This document shows, piece by piece, positions 41,559 to 49,394 of a stretch of DNA of 64,000 nt (positions are counted from its first letter, which is position 1; each line of letters begins with the position of its first letter). The position numbers were made by a program, and so were the translations under genes. The stretch comes from Saccharopolyspora oryzae. Its GTDB lineage: Bacteria > Actinomycetota > Actinomycetes > Mycobacteriales > Pseudonocardiaceae. The notes below the pieces were generated by a model. That model saw nothing but the letters and a program-made list of their open reading frames with translations, was not told the DNA's origin and searched no databases. The DNA is taken from NCBI RefSeq assembly GCF_027853915.1, contig NZ_JAQGLA010000022.1, positions 25,659 to 89,658 on the forward strand, given 5' to 3'.

Positions 41559-43160
41559 TCAACTCCGCTGGTGGACGACCTCGCCGTCGACCACGGTCAG
41601 GTCCACTTCGCACTGCCAGATCTCGTTCGGCGGCTGGGAGAACGGGTCGCGGTCCAGCACCACCAGGTCGGCCGCCTTGCCGACCTCGACGGTCCCGGTC
41701 TCGCGGTCGGCGTGGTTGACCCAGGCGCTGCCCGCGGTGTAGGCGGCGAGCGCGTCGACGAGGTCGAGCGACTGCTCCGGCAGGAACGGCGGATCGTCGG
41801 AGCCGGGTTCCCTGCGGTTGACCGCGACGTGCACCGCCAGCACCGGATCGGCCTCGGACACCGGCCAGTCGCTGCCAGCCGCCAGCACCGCGCCCGCCGC
41901 GCGCAGCGAGCGGAACGGGTACTGCCAACCGGCCCGCCGATGTCCCAGGCGCGGGGTGGTCAGCTCGGTCATCGCCGCGTCGTTGACCGCCCACCGCGGC
42001 TGGATCGTCGCCACCACGCCGAGCTCGTGGAAGCGGGGGAGGTCGGAGGGCTGCACCACCTGCACGTGCGCGATCTGATGGCGCAGATCCCGTTCGCGCG
42101 CACCGGAAAGCGCGTCCAGCACGTCGCGCACCGCCCGGTCGCCGATGGCGTGGAAGTGCAGCTGGAACCCGGAATCCGCGAGCTCCGGCACCACTTCGGC
42201 GAGCTGTTCGCGGTCCACGAAGGACAGTCCGCTGCCGTGGCTGCCGAGGTAGGGGAGCAGCAGCGCGGCGGTGAAGTTCTCGCACACGCCGTCCTGCATG
42301 ATCTTCACGGTGTCGGCCCGGAACCGCTGGCCGCGCGCCTTCTCGCGGCGGTGCCGCAGCTCCTCGATCTGCTCCCGGCCGCGGGCGCGATCCCACCACA
42401 GCGCGCCACGCACCTTGCCGGTCAGCAGTCCGCGCCGGTCGGCGTCGAGGTAGGTCGCCAGGGTGTCGTCGTAGCCGAGGTAGGGGCCGACGATCGCGTC
42501 GTGCCAGGACGTCACGCCGCGGGCGTGCAGGTGCCGTTGGCCCTCCATTAGCCCGGCCAGGTACTCGTCGTCACCGGTCGGCGGCAGCACCCGCTCGACC
42601 AGCCGGGTCGCACCCTCGTGCAGGGTCCCGGACGGATGACCGTCGGCATCGCGTTCGATCCGGCCGTCCGGCGGGTCGGGGGTGCGCCGGTCGATCCCGG
42701 CCAGCCGCAGCGCGGCGGTGTTCACCCAAGCGCCGTGGTGGTCGCGGTTGAGCAGGTACGCAGGGCGATCCCCGGTCACCGCATCCAGCGCGGTTCGGCT
42801 CGGCGCCCCGCCGGGGAACGACCCCATGTCCCAGCCGCCGCCCAGCACCCACCCCGCGTCCGGGCGGGTCCGCATGTAGGTCTCGACCTGCCGCAGGCAC
42901 TCGTCGGCGTCGAGGCATTCGGTGAGGTCGCAGCGCAGCCGCTCGATCCCGCCGTAGATCGGGTGCACGTGCGCGTCGTGGAACCCGGGCAGCAGCAACC
43001 GGCCGCGCAGATCGACGAACTCGGCGCGCGGGAACCTGCGCGCCGAGGCGTCCCGGCCGACGGCGACGATCCGCCCGTCGCGCACCGCCACCGCATCGGT
43101 GAACGAGCGGGCGGCGTCCATTGTGGCCACCGGCCCACCTGCGAACACCACCTCGCGCAT
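41559..43160 (-). CDS. Amidohydrolase family 3 protein (YtcJ-like)
   Basis: 533 aa, ATG at 43160. The N-terminal beta strand domain is MREVVFAGGPVATMD. Metal-binding HDAHVHP follows LLLPGFHD. Later come WDMGSFPGG, HAIGDRAVRDVLDAL, a His in IAHVQVV, AAGSDWPVSEADPV with the catalytic Asp, and the C-terminal VGKAADLVVLDRDPF. YtcJ-like proteins are zinc-dependent and include exoenzyme regulatory AepA and N-substituted formamide deformylase. The true substrate is not predictable. No clear operon partner: geosmin synthase lies 139 bp downstream on the same strand. Confidence 0.9.
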   Translation of the reverse strand: MREVVFAGGPVATMDAARSFTDAVAVRDGRIVAVGRDASARRFPRAEFVDLRGRLLLPGFHDAHVHPIYGGIERLRCDLTECLDADECLRQVETYMRTRPDAGWVLGGGWDMGSFPGGAPSRTALDAVTGDRPAYLLNRDHHGAWVNTAALRLAGIDRRTPDPPDGRIERDADGHPSGTLHEGATRLVERVLPPTGDDEYLAGLMEGQRHLHARGVTSWHDAIVGPYLGYDDTLATYLDADRRGLLTGKVRGALWWDRARGREQIEELRHRREKARGQRFRADTVKIMQDGVCENFTAALLLPYLGSHGSGLSFVDREQLAEVVPELADSGFQLHFHAIGDRAVRDVLDALSGARERDLRHQIAHVQVVQPSDLPRFHELGVVATIQPRWAVNDAAMTELTTPRLGHRRAGWQYPFRSLRAAGAVLAAGSDWPVSEADPVLAVHVAVNRREPGSDDPPFLPEQSLDLVDALAAYTAGSAWVNHADRETGTVEVGKAADLVVLDRDPFSQPPNEIWQCEVDLTVVDGEVVHQRS

Positions 43161-43209
43161 GCCGTGGATTGTGGCAGCAACTCCACGCCTGCGGCCCCAC
43201 CGGGATACG

Positions 43210-43268
43210 CAGTTTCAATTGAAACTGTGCTCCGGCGCGGGTGGGATCTGCAGTTTCAATTGAAACTG
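43210..43268. repeat. Paired 18-bp palindrome element, copy 3
   Basis: Two perfect CAGTTTCAATTGAAACTG palindromes (43210-43227 and 43251-43268) start 41 bp apart, with spacer TGCTCCGGCGCGGGTGGGAT plus three bases. The element lies between the starts and stops of two leftward genes. Confidence 0.88.
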
Positions 43269-43305
43269 CGGTTCGGACCGAAACACCGGTCCTGCGGGGT
43301 GGTGG

Positions 43306-44121
43306 CTAGCGCGGTTCGCCGGTGATGAGGGCGACGGCCTGGTCCCGGACCGGTTCGGTGACCTCCGGGATCCGGAAGCCCTGGTCGCGGATGTGGGCCA
43401 GGAGGTCGGCCTCCGGGGCGACGCCGTGCTGGCGCAAGTAGTAGCCGACCGCGCCGGGCCAGACCCAGCTGCCGTCGGTGTGGAAGGTCATCGGCACCGA
43501 CGGGGTCCGAGCCGGGTCGAGCCGGTCGGTGTCGTAGCTGCGCGCGGCCAGCACGATCGGGGCCTTCTCCAGGTAGTCCGCGATCGGCCCGAGCTCGGTC
43601 GGGTCGAGCTCCGGGCGGTCGGTGATCGGCCGACCGGCGTCGTCGAAGACCTCCGCGGTGCGCAGCTGCGCCGCGGGCGCGGCGACGAGCCAGGCCGGGG
43701 TCGCCGAGGCGGGCCGCGGGAAGCGGCTGAGCTCCTCGGCGGCGGCGCCGGCCGGGGGAGTGGTGCGCCAGCTCGGCTCGTAGTCGCCGTTGAAGTCGAC
43801 GGTGTAGCTGCCCGGGCGCTCCAGCCGGTACAGCGCGCTGACCCAGGTGCCGCGGTCCGGCTGGTACATGCCCTGGCGCAGCCGCGTGAACAGCTGGGCG
43901 GCTTCCACCGGCGCGGCCAGCGGAATGGCGGTGCCGTTGGGGGCGATCAGCTGCGCGGCCAGCTCCTGGTGGCTGCCCAGCGCGCGGTATTCGACGGTGG
44001 CTTCCCGCCAGCCAGGGGGCAGCGCGCGCACGATGACTCGGCCGATCTCCTGGATCAGCTGCTGCTGCGTCGCCTCGTCCAGCGATCCCGATGGGTCCTG
44101 GGGTCGTCCCGGTTGGCTCAT
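43306..44121 (-). CDS. Hypothetical protein, possibly YezG-like immunity/antitoxin-related
   Basis: 271 aa. I prefer ATG 44121 (MSQPGRPQDPSG), with GGAAGG 9 nt upstream; ATGs at 44130 and 44142 are in frame. It is soluble. The N-terminal part (LIQEIGRVIVRALPPGWREATVEY, RQGMYQPDRGTWVSALYRLERPGSYTVDF) looks to me like the YezG immunity fold. The C-terminal part (VPMTFHTDGSWVWPGAVGYYLRQHGVAPEADLLAHIR) resembles segments found in actinobacterial proteins linked to TNT-type toxins. This is recall-based inference, and no toxin gene is adjacent. Confidence 0.55.
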   Translation of the reverse strand: MSQPGRPQDPSGSLDEATQQQLIQEIGRVIVRALPPGWREATVEYRALGSHQELAAQLIAPNGTAIPLAAPVEAAQLFTRLRQGMYQPDRGTWVSALYRLERPGSYTVDFNGDYEPSWRTTPPAGAAAEELSRFPRPASATPAWLVAAPAAQLRTAEVFDDAGRPITDRPELDPTELGPIADYLEKAPIVLAARSYDTDRLDPARTPSVPMTFHTDGSWVWPGAVGYYLRQHGVAPEADLLAHIRDQGFRIPEVTEPVRDQAVALITGEPR

Positions 44122-44130
44122 GCCTCGCAT

Positions 44131-44636
44131 CCTTCCAGCCACGTGGTGATCTTGGGAGCGGTTTGGCCCAAGTACCGGCGCGGCTTCGCCCTGTGCCGGC
44201 TTCTGCTGCGTTCGGAAGCTTAGAACCGAGTATCACCCGTTCGTGTGGCGGTGGGGCTTGGCATCCGGCGGTTGCGGCGATGCTGGTGAGAGGTCCGCGG
44301 AGGGTGCCGGTAACCGGCCGGACACACCCGTTCCGATGATGTAACGCTTGTCCGAGAAGTCGATTGTTGACAATCCCAACCGGCCGCCCTTAGCTTCGAG
44401 CCAACCGGGCGGAATGCGGGAGGTGCGCCATGCGAATCGAGTCGTACCGGAACCCTCGCCCGGCCCGTTGGTTGTCCTCTTCCTCGCTCTGGATGCGACA
44501 TCTCTGACCGATCGAATCGGCAGTGGGGCGAGCGCGGCGATCACGCGGCTCGCCGATAGCTCGATCACTGGTTGCCCATTCCCCGCGCGGGTTCTCCGCA
44601 GCGGGTTCACGCGTTCTGCAGGAAGGAGGTTCGGCC
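44131..44636. promoter_or_regulatory. 505-bp intergenic region with GATTGT-TG-ACAATC palindrome
   Basis: A perfect palindrome, GATTGT-TG-ACAATC (44362-44375), lies between divergent genes in a region with no credible coding frame. The TTGT/ACAA half-sites resemble GntR- or LacI-type operators. The downstream gene has the ideal ribosome site AAGGAGGT at 44623-44630. Confidence 0.5.
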
Positions 44637-45830
44637 GTGGCTATCGTCGACCGCGACCCGATGATGCGGGTGATCTGGACGGATCCCGTGACCGGCCGCA
44701 ACGGCTACCTGGTGGTGCACAGCCTGGTGTCCGGTCTGGCCACCGGCGGAACCCGGATGCGCGCCGGGTGCACCTTGTCGGAGGTGGAGGACCTGGCGCG
44801 AGGCATGGCGCGCAAGACCGCGGTGTTCGACCTGCCGGTCGGCGGTGCGAAGGGCGGCATCGACTGCGATCCGAAGGATCCCGAGGCCAAGGGCGTGCTG
44901 CGCCGCTTCGTGCAGGCGATGCGGCCGTACCTGGACGCGCACTGGGTGACCGCGGAGGACCTCGGGGTGCCGCAGCACCTGATCGACGACGTGTTCGCCG
45001 AGGTCGGGCTGCACCAGTCCTACCACGCGGCGATCCTGCGAGCCCCGGACGTGGAGCGCACCCTGCGCCGCGTGCGAGCCGGTCTCAACGCCCCGGTGCC
45101 CGGCGGGCTGCTGCTCGGCGACGTGGTCGGCGGCTTCGGTGTCGCGCAGAGCTGCCTCGGTGTCGTGCACGCGAGGGGATGGGCTCCCGCTTCGACGACG
45201 GTCGCGGTCCAGGGCGTCGGGACGATGGGCGGCGGTGCGGCCTACTACTTGCACGAAGCCGGGCTGAAGGTCGTGGCGATGGCCGACGCGGCGGGAACGC
45301 TGTACGACCCGGACGGTCTGGACGTTCCGGCGCTGCTGGAAGCGCGCGACCGGTTCGGCGAGATCGACCGCGCCCTGGTGCCCGAACACGTCCAGCGCTC
45401 GCCGCGCGAAGCGGTCCTCAGCGCCGAGGTCGACGTGCTCATCCCGGCGGCGGTGTCCTACGCGATCGCTCCGCCGCAGGTGCCGGAGGTCAACGCCAAG
45501 GTCATCGTCGAGGCGGCCAACACCCCGGTGACCGCCGACGCCGAGGAAATGCTGGCCACTCGCGGCATTCCGGTGATCCCGGACTTCGTGGCCAACGCCG
45601 GTGCGGTCGCCTGGGCCTGGTGGCTGCTGCTGGGGCGGGTCGACGCGGACCCGGTGCTGTCGTTCCAGGTGTTGCGGGAGGAGATGCTCGCGAAGATCCC
45701 GCCGCTGCTGGCGGCCTGGGACGCCGAGGGGCTCACCCCGCGGGCCGCGGCGCTGATGCTCGCCGATCAGCGGACCGAGCAGAACATGGCCGCGGAAGCT
45801 CGCGGACAGGGCCTGCTGAGCATCCCCTGA
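44637..45830 (+). CDS. Glu/Leu/Phe/Val dehydrogenase family protein (2)
   Basis: 397 aa. GTG at 44637 with AAGGAGGT 6 nt upstream. N-terminal domain with GLATGGTRMRAGCT and the lysine motif VGGAKGGIDCDP (K72); VTAEDLGVPQ; NAD(P) fold TVAVQGVGTMGGGAAYYL; and C-terminal VIPDFVANAGA. The family deaminates amino acids to 2-oxoacids reversibly. It is clearly distinct from the protein at 24819, with only family-level similarity. It is monocistronic as far as visible, preceded by the GATTGTTGACAATC palindrome. Substrate preference is not readable from sequence. Confidence 0.88.
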   Translation: MAIVDRDPMMRVIWTDPVTGRNGYLVVHSLVSGLATGGTRMRAGCTLSEVEDLARGMARKTAVFDLPVGGAKGGIDCDPKDPEAKGVLRRFVQAMRPYLDAHWVTAEDLGVPQHLIDDVFAEVGLHQSYHAAILRAPDVERTLRRVRAGLNAPVPGGLLLGDVVGGFGVAQSCLGVVHARGWAPASTTVAVQGVGTMGGGAAYYLHEAGLKVVAMADAAGTLYDPDGLDVPALLEARDRFGEIDRALVPEHVQRSPREAVLSAEVDVLIPAAVSYAIAPPQVPEVNAKVIVEAANTPVTADAEEMLATRGIPVIPDFVANAGAVAWAWWLLLGRVDADPVLSFQVLREEMLAKIPPLLAAWDAEGLTPRAAALMLADQRTEQNMAAEARGQGLLSIP

Positions 45831-45994
45831 GCACCTGTCCCCGGTCCTGTTCGTCTTCGAAGTGGGGTGGCCGCCCAGCCGTCCCCGGCGCTCGCCGCGC
45901 TGGGGTTCGGCCGGCGGCGCCGCCGCGCGAAACCGCTTCGCAGGAAAGGATCTAACCGGAATTTCCGCCCGCTTTCACGTGCGGCAATTGACGT

Positions 45995-46021
45995 GTGACA
46001 ACCCGCAGTCGGAGTGCTAGC
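45995..46021 (+). promoter_or_regulatory. Probable vegetative promoter of the csp leader
   Basis: TGACAA (about 45997-46002) is followed after 16 nt by TAGCGT (about 46019-46024), a reasonable housekeeping-sigma promoter for a GC-rich actinomycete. It would start transcription just upstream of the leader terminator at 46062. A second candidate -35, TTGACG, lies just upstream, but its spacing to TAGCGT is too long. Confidence 0.4.
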
Positions 46022-46061
46022 GTTCGTGGTGGTTGCAGTTTTGGTCCCAGCAGTACTGGAA

Positions 46062-46095
46062 GAGTGCCTGCCAGAACGCAGGCGCTTTTTTTGTG
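46062..46095 (+). terminator. Intrinsic terminator/attenuator in the cold-shock gene leader
   Basis: AGTGCCTG and CAGGCGCT form an 8-bp stem around CCAGAACG, followed directly by a run of seven T. It lies about 100 nt before the csp start, so it could attenuate that gene or end a short leader RNA. A second GC hairpin (GTGCCGGC...GCCGGCAC) follows near 46108-46128. Such T-runs are rare in this window. Confidence 0.7.
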
Positions 46096-46194
46096 CCGTG
46101 GTGTGCCGGCGCCGCGCCGGCACGAGGTGATCATTCCGCGACCTCGGGTCTGCGCAGTGTTGACCCTGGCCAGCAGAATCAGGAGAAACAAGGA

Positions 46195-46398
46195 ATGGCT
46201 ACCGGTACGGTCAAGTGGTTCAACGCGGAGAAGGGCTACGGGTTCATCACCCCGGACGGCGGCGGCGCCGACGTGTTCGCCCACTACTCCGCGATCGACG
46301 CCTCCGGTTTCCGCACGTTGGAGGAGAACCAGCGCGTGGAGTTCGAGATCGCTCAGGGCCCGAAGGGTCCGCAGGCCGCGAGCATTCGCGCCATCTGA
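46195..46398 (+). CDS. Cold-shock domain protein
   Basis: 67 aa, the normal CspA length. ATG at 46195 with AGGAGA and AAGGA upstream. RNP1 motif KGYGFITPD and RNP2 motif DVFAHYSAI are intact; TVKWFNAEK is the family N-terminus. It binds single-stranded RNA/DNA as a chaperone in cold or growth transitions. The long leader with a terminator hairpin suggests RNA-level control. A short GC hairpin (TGCCGCC/GGCGGCA, 46452-46471) after the gene may terminate it. Confidence 0.96.
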   Translation: MATGTVKWFNAEKGYGFITPDGGGADVFAHYSAIDASGFRTLEENQRVEFEIAQGPKGPQAASIRAI

Positions 46399-46592
46399 CT
46401 GACGAACGGTCGTGCCGCTCCGGCACGACGGCGCATCGGAGAGAGCTCTGATGCCGCCTCGAGGGGCGGCAGGTCCGGGCCGTCCGCGGTGCCGGTCTGC
46501 CGCCCAGGAGGACCGCAGTTTTCACCCGATCCGGGGTGCCTCGCCGGGGTAGGCTTTCGAGCCGCTGACGTCTAACCCGGTGCGAGGTCGAA

Positions 46593-47534
46593 GTGCCCCT
46601 GCGTGTGGTTGTCGCCGGTTCGACCGGCGTGATCGGGAGAGCCCTCCTCCCGATGCTGCGGGAACGAGGTCATCACGTGACCGCGCTCGTGCGCGGCGTG
46701 GATCGGTTGGACGGTTCCGCACCGTTCGACGACGTCGCCGTCGCCGATCTGCAGGATCTCGACGAGGTGCAGCGCGAGTTGCGCCGCGCCGCACCGGATG
46801 TGGTGGTGGACCAGACCTCCGGGATCGGCCGCACCGATCTCTCCGACGGCCAGCTGCGTTCCGCGCGAACGCGCGAGCGGGCTTCGAAGAACTTGGTCGA
46901 GGCGGCCGTGGAAGCCGGTGCGCAGCGCATCATCGGGCAGAGCACGACCGCTGCCTACCTCCCGCACGGCCACGACGTGCTGGACGAGGAATCACCACTG
47001 TGGACCGACGCGCCGGGCTGCTGGGGCGACGCCGTCCGGGCCCAGGTGGCGGTGGAGGAAGCGGTCCTGGACTGCCCGGACATCGAGGGCGTCGCGCTGC
47101 GCTACGGCAACCTCTACGGCCCGGGCACGCAGTACGCGCCGGGCGGCGCGATCCACTCCAAGGTGTGCGGCAGCCAGCTGCCGGTGGTCGCCGACGAAGT
47201 CGGCCTGACCTCCTTCACCCACGTCGACGACGCGGCCGGGGCGGTGCTCGAACTGCTGGCTAGCGGTGACCCCGGCGCGTACAACGTGGTCGACAACGAG
47301 CCGGCGGCAGCGGTGGAGTGGCTGCCCGCCTACGCGCTGATGGCGGGCGGGCCGGCCCCGGTGTCGCTGACGCTGGAGCAGGCCAAGGCTCAGCTGGACT
47401 GGCTGACCGTCCACCAGCTGACCGAGCAGCGCGGTGCGACGAACTTCCGGCTCCGCGAAACCCTGGGCTGGCGCCCGAAGTGGCCCAGCTGGCGGGAGGG
47501 CTTCGCCGACCTCTTCGGCCACTGGCCGGGCTGA
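46593..47534 (+). CDS. NAD-dependent epimerase/dehydratase family protein
   Basis: 313 aa, GTG at 46593. Extended short-chain dehydrogenase: the Rossmann motif VVVAGSTGVIGRALLP is at the very N-terminus. QSTTAAYLPHG provides the Ser region, and RYGNLYGPGTQYAPGG and SFTHVDDAAGAVLELL are typical of UDP-sugar-epimerase-like proteins. The canonical YxxxK catalytic pair is not obvious in this copy (GCWGDAVRAQVAVEEA occupies the equivalent place). It may be a divergent or non-catalytic member. Substrate unknown. Confidence 0.85.
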   Translation: MPLRVVVAGSTGVIGRALLPMLRERGHHVTALVRGVDRLDGSAPFDDVAVADLQDLDEVQRELRRAAPDVVVDQTSGIGRTDLSDGQLRSARTRERASKNLVEAAVEAGAQRIIGQSTTAAYLPHGHDVLDEESPLWTDAPGCWGDAVRAQVAVEEAVLDCPDIEGVALRYGNLYGPGTQYAPGGAIHSKVCGSQLPVVADEVGLTSFTHVDDAAGAVLELLASGDPGAYNVVDNEPAAAVEWLPAYALMAGGPAPVSLTLEQAKAQLDWLTVHQLTEQRGATNFRLRETLGWRPKWPSWREGFADLFGHWPG

Positions 47535-47644
47535 GGGCGCCGCAGCAGTGTGACTTTGTCCATCCTTCGCGGTGGACTCAGCACCGGTTCGGCGGGTTAG
47601 GTTCTAGCGAGACCAGTTCCCAGCCCAGGTCGGAGAGTGCCCCG

Positions 47645-49051
47645 ATGACCACCGCCGATGTGCGCGCGCTGCGCGAATTACTGCCCGACGGACGCGTTTT
47701 CGACGACGTCGACGTGCTGGAGGCCTACCGCAACGACCGCGCCAGCTTCTGCCCGGCCGGCGTCCCGGCGGCGCTCGTCCGGGCGCGGTCCACTGAGGAC
47801 GTGTCGACGACTCTGGCGTGGGCGCACCGGAACCGGGTTCCGGTGGTGCCGCAGGGTGCCCGCTCCGGGCTGTCGGGAGCGGCCAACGCGTTGGACGGCT
47901 GCATCCTGCTGTCGCTGGAGAAGATGGACCAGATCCTCGACATCGACGCCTCCGAGCAGATCGCCGTCGTCCAGCCCGGCGTGGTCAACGGCGTGCTCGC
48001 GGCGAAGGTCGCCGAGCACGGGCTGTTCTACCCGCCGGACCCCGGTTCGCGCAGCATCTCCACGATCGGCGGCAACGTGGCCACCAACGCCGGCGGCATG
48101 TGCTGCGTGAAGTACGGCGTGACCGGCGACTTCGTCCGCGCCCTTGAGGTCGTGCTGGCCGACGGCCGGGTGATGCGCACCGGCCGCCGCACCGCCAAGG
48201 GCGTGGCCGGCTACGACCTGACGCACCTGGTGGTCGGCTCCGAAGGCACTCTCGGCGTGGTCACCGAGGTCACCGTGGCGCTGCGACCGGCCGCCGCGCA
48301 GCCGCTGACCGCGGTCGCGTTCTTCCCGACCGTCGTCGACGCCGCGCGCACGGTGACCGGATACCTGGCGGAGGGCTACCGGCCGTCGGTGCTGGAGTTC
48401 ATGGACTGGCCCACGGTCCAGGCGGTGCAGAAGCTCGCCGACCTGGGTTTTCCCGAGGGCATGGCGGGCATGCTGCTGGTGCAGTCCGATCGCGGCGATG
48501 CGGCGCCGGGTGACCTGGCCGCGTTCGAGGCCGTGGCCCGCGCCAACGACGCCTCCGAAGTGGTCGTCGCCGACGACCCGGCGGAGGGAGAACTGCTGAT
48601 GCAGGCGCGACGGCTGGTCGGCGACGCCCACGAGAACCTGGGCGTGGCGGTGCTGGTGGACGACGTGTGCGTGCCGCGGCGCAGCCTGGTCGACCTGGTC
48701 GAGGGCCTGGGGCGGATCTCCGAGCAGTACCAGGTGGAGGTGCTGTGCGCCGGGCACGCGGGTGACGGCAACATGCACCCGTCGGTGGTCTTCGACGCCA
48801 GCGACGAAGCGGAGTCCGCCCGCGCGCAGCAGGCGTTCGACGCGATCATGGAGCTGGGCCTGGAGCTCGGCGGAACCATCACCGGCGAGCACGGCGTCGG
48901 GCACCTCAAGCGGCGCTGGCTGGGGGAGGAGCTGGACGAGGCCGCCCTGAGCGCGCAGCGCGCGATCAAGGCGGCCCTGGACCCGCACAACATCCTCAAC
49001 CCGGGCCGGGTCTTCCCCGAGCAGGGCGGAATCACCTCGCGCTCGGCGTAG
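47645..49051 (+). CDS. FAD-binding oxidoreductase, GlcD-like (paralogue)
   Basis: 468 aa, ATG at 47645. Same architecture as the protein at 20051: PQGARSGLSGAANALDGCILLSL, VVQPGVVNG, TIGGNVATNAGGMCCVKYGVTGDFV, GRRTAKGVAGYDL, then the C-terminal domain HAGDGNMHP, GEHGVGHLKRRWL and DPHNILNPGRVF. It is a probable single-subunit 2-hydroxyacid dehydrogenase. There is no iron-sulfur partner nearby. The upstream TAGGTT/TAGCGA region could hold its promoter. Two such paralogues within 28 kb suggest duplication or different hydroxyacids. Confidence 0.92.
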   Translation: MTTADVRALRELLPDGRVFDDVDVLEAYRNDRASFCPAGVPAALVRARSTEDVSTTLAWAHRNRVPVVPQGARSGLSGAANALDGCILLSLEKMDQILDIDASEQIAVVQPGVVNGVLAAKVAEHGLFYPPDPGSRSISTIGGNVATNAGGMCCVKYGVTGDFVRALEVVLADGRVMRTGRRTAKGVAGYDLTHLVVGSEGTLGVVTEVTVALRPAAAQPLTAVAFFPTVVDAARTVTGYLAEGYRPSVLEFMDWPTVQAVQKLADLGFPEGMAGMLLVQSDRGDAAPGDLAAFEAVARANDASEVVVADDPAEGELLMQARRLVGDAHENLGVAVLVDDVCVPRRSLVDLVEGLGRISEQYQVEVLCAGHAGDGNMHPSVVFDASDEAESARAQQAFDAIMELGLELGGTITGEHGVGHLKRRWLGEELDEAALSAQRAIKAALDPHNILNPGRVFPEQGGITSRSA

Positions 49052-49058
49052 CCGCGGG

Positions 49059-49229
49059 TCAGTCGTGGTCGTAGGACTCGTCGACCGGGGCCGGGCGGTG
49101 CTGGTCGACGAGATCGGCCGGATCGACGTCGAGGGGGACCTCGACCTGTTCCGGTTCCTCTTCTTCGGGCAGGTCCTCGGCCTGGCGGGCCTGTTCGACG
49201 GCGTCGGCTTCCGGGGTCTCGGGGTGCAT
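49059..49229 (-). CDS. Small, strongly acidic protein (56 aa)
   Basis: This frame is short and easy to miss. ATG at 49229 with GGAGG 4 nt upstream, stop at 49059. The 56-residue product starts MHPETPEADAVEQARQAED and ends PVDESYDHD. About a third of the residues are Asp or Glu. The repeated pattern (VEVPLDVDPADLVDQHRPAPVDE) recalls small acidic proteins seen across actinobacteria. I do not know a function. It converges with the GlcD-like gene (7-nt gap) and is divergent from the membrane protein at 49395. Confidence 0.75.
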   Translation of the reverse strand: MHPETPEADAVEQARQAEDLPEEEEPEQVEVPLDVDPADLVDQHRPAPVDESYDHD

Positions 49230-49343
49230 CGGTCCTCCAGTCGGTAGCCGGTCGGAGCACCCGCCACCGTAACCAGCTCAGCCGGGCAGGTCATCCCGAG
49301 ACGTGGTTCGCGCATGACCGATTCGGCCCTGCCGCGACGCTGC

Positions 49344-49360
49344 CGCGGATAGGATCCGCG
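49344..49360. promoter_or_regulatory. CGCGGAT-AGG-ATCCGCG palindrome in divergent promoter
   Basis: A perfect 7-bp inverted repeat with a 3-bp centre overlaps a TAGGAT -10-like sequence, 35 bp upstream of the GTG at 49395. It could be an operator or simply the promoter core. The gap spans 49230-49394. Confidence 0.45.
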
Positions 49361-49394
49361 TCGAACGCGTATTCCACACCGGGAGTGCTCAACC

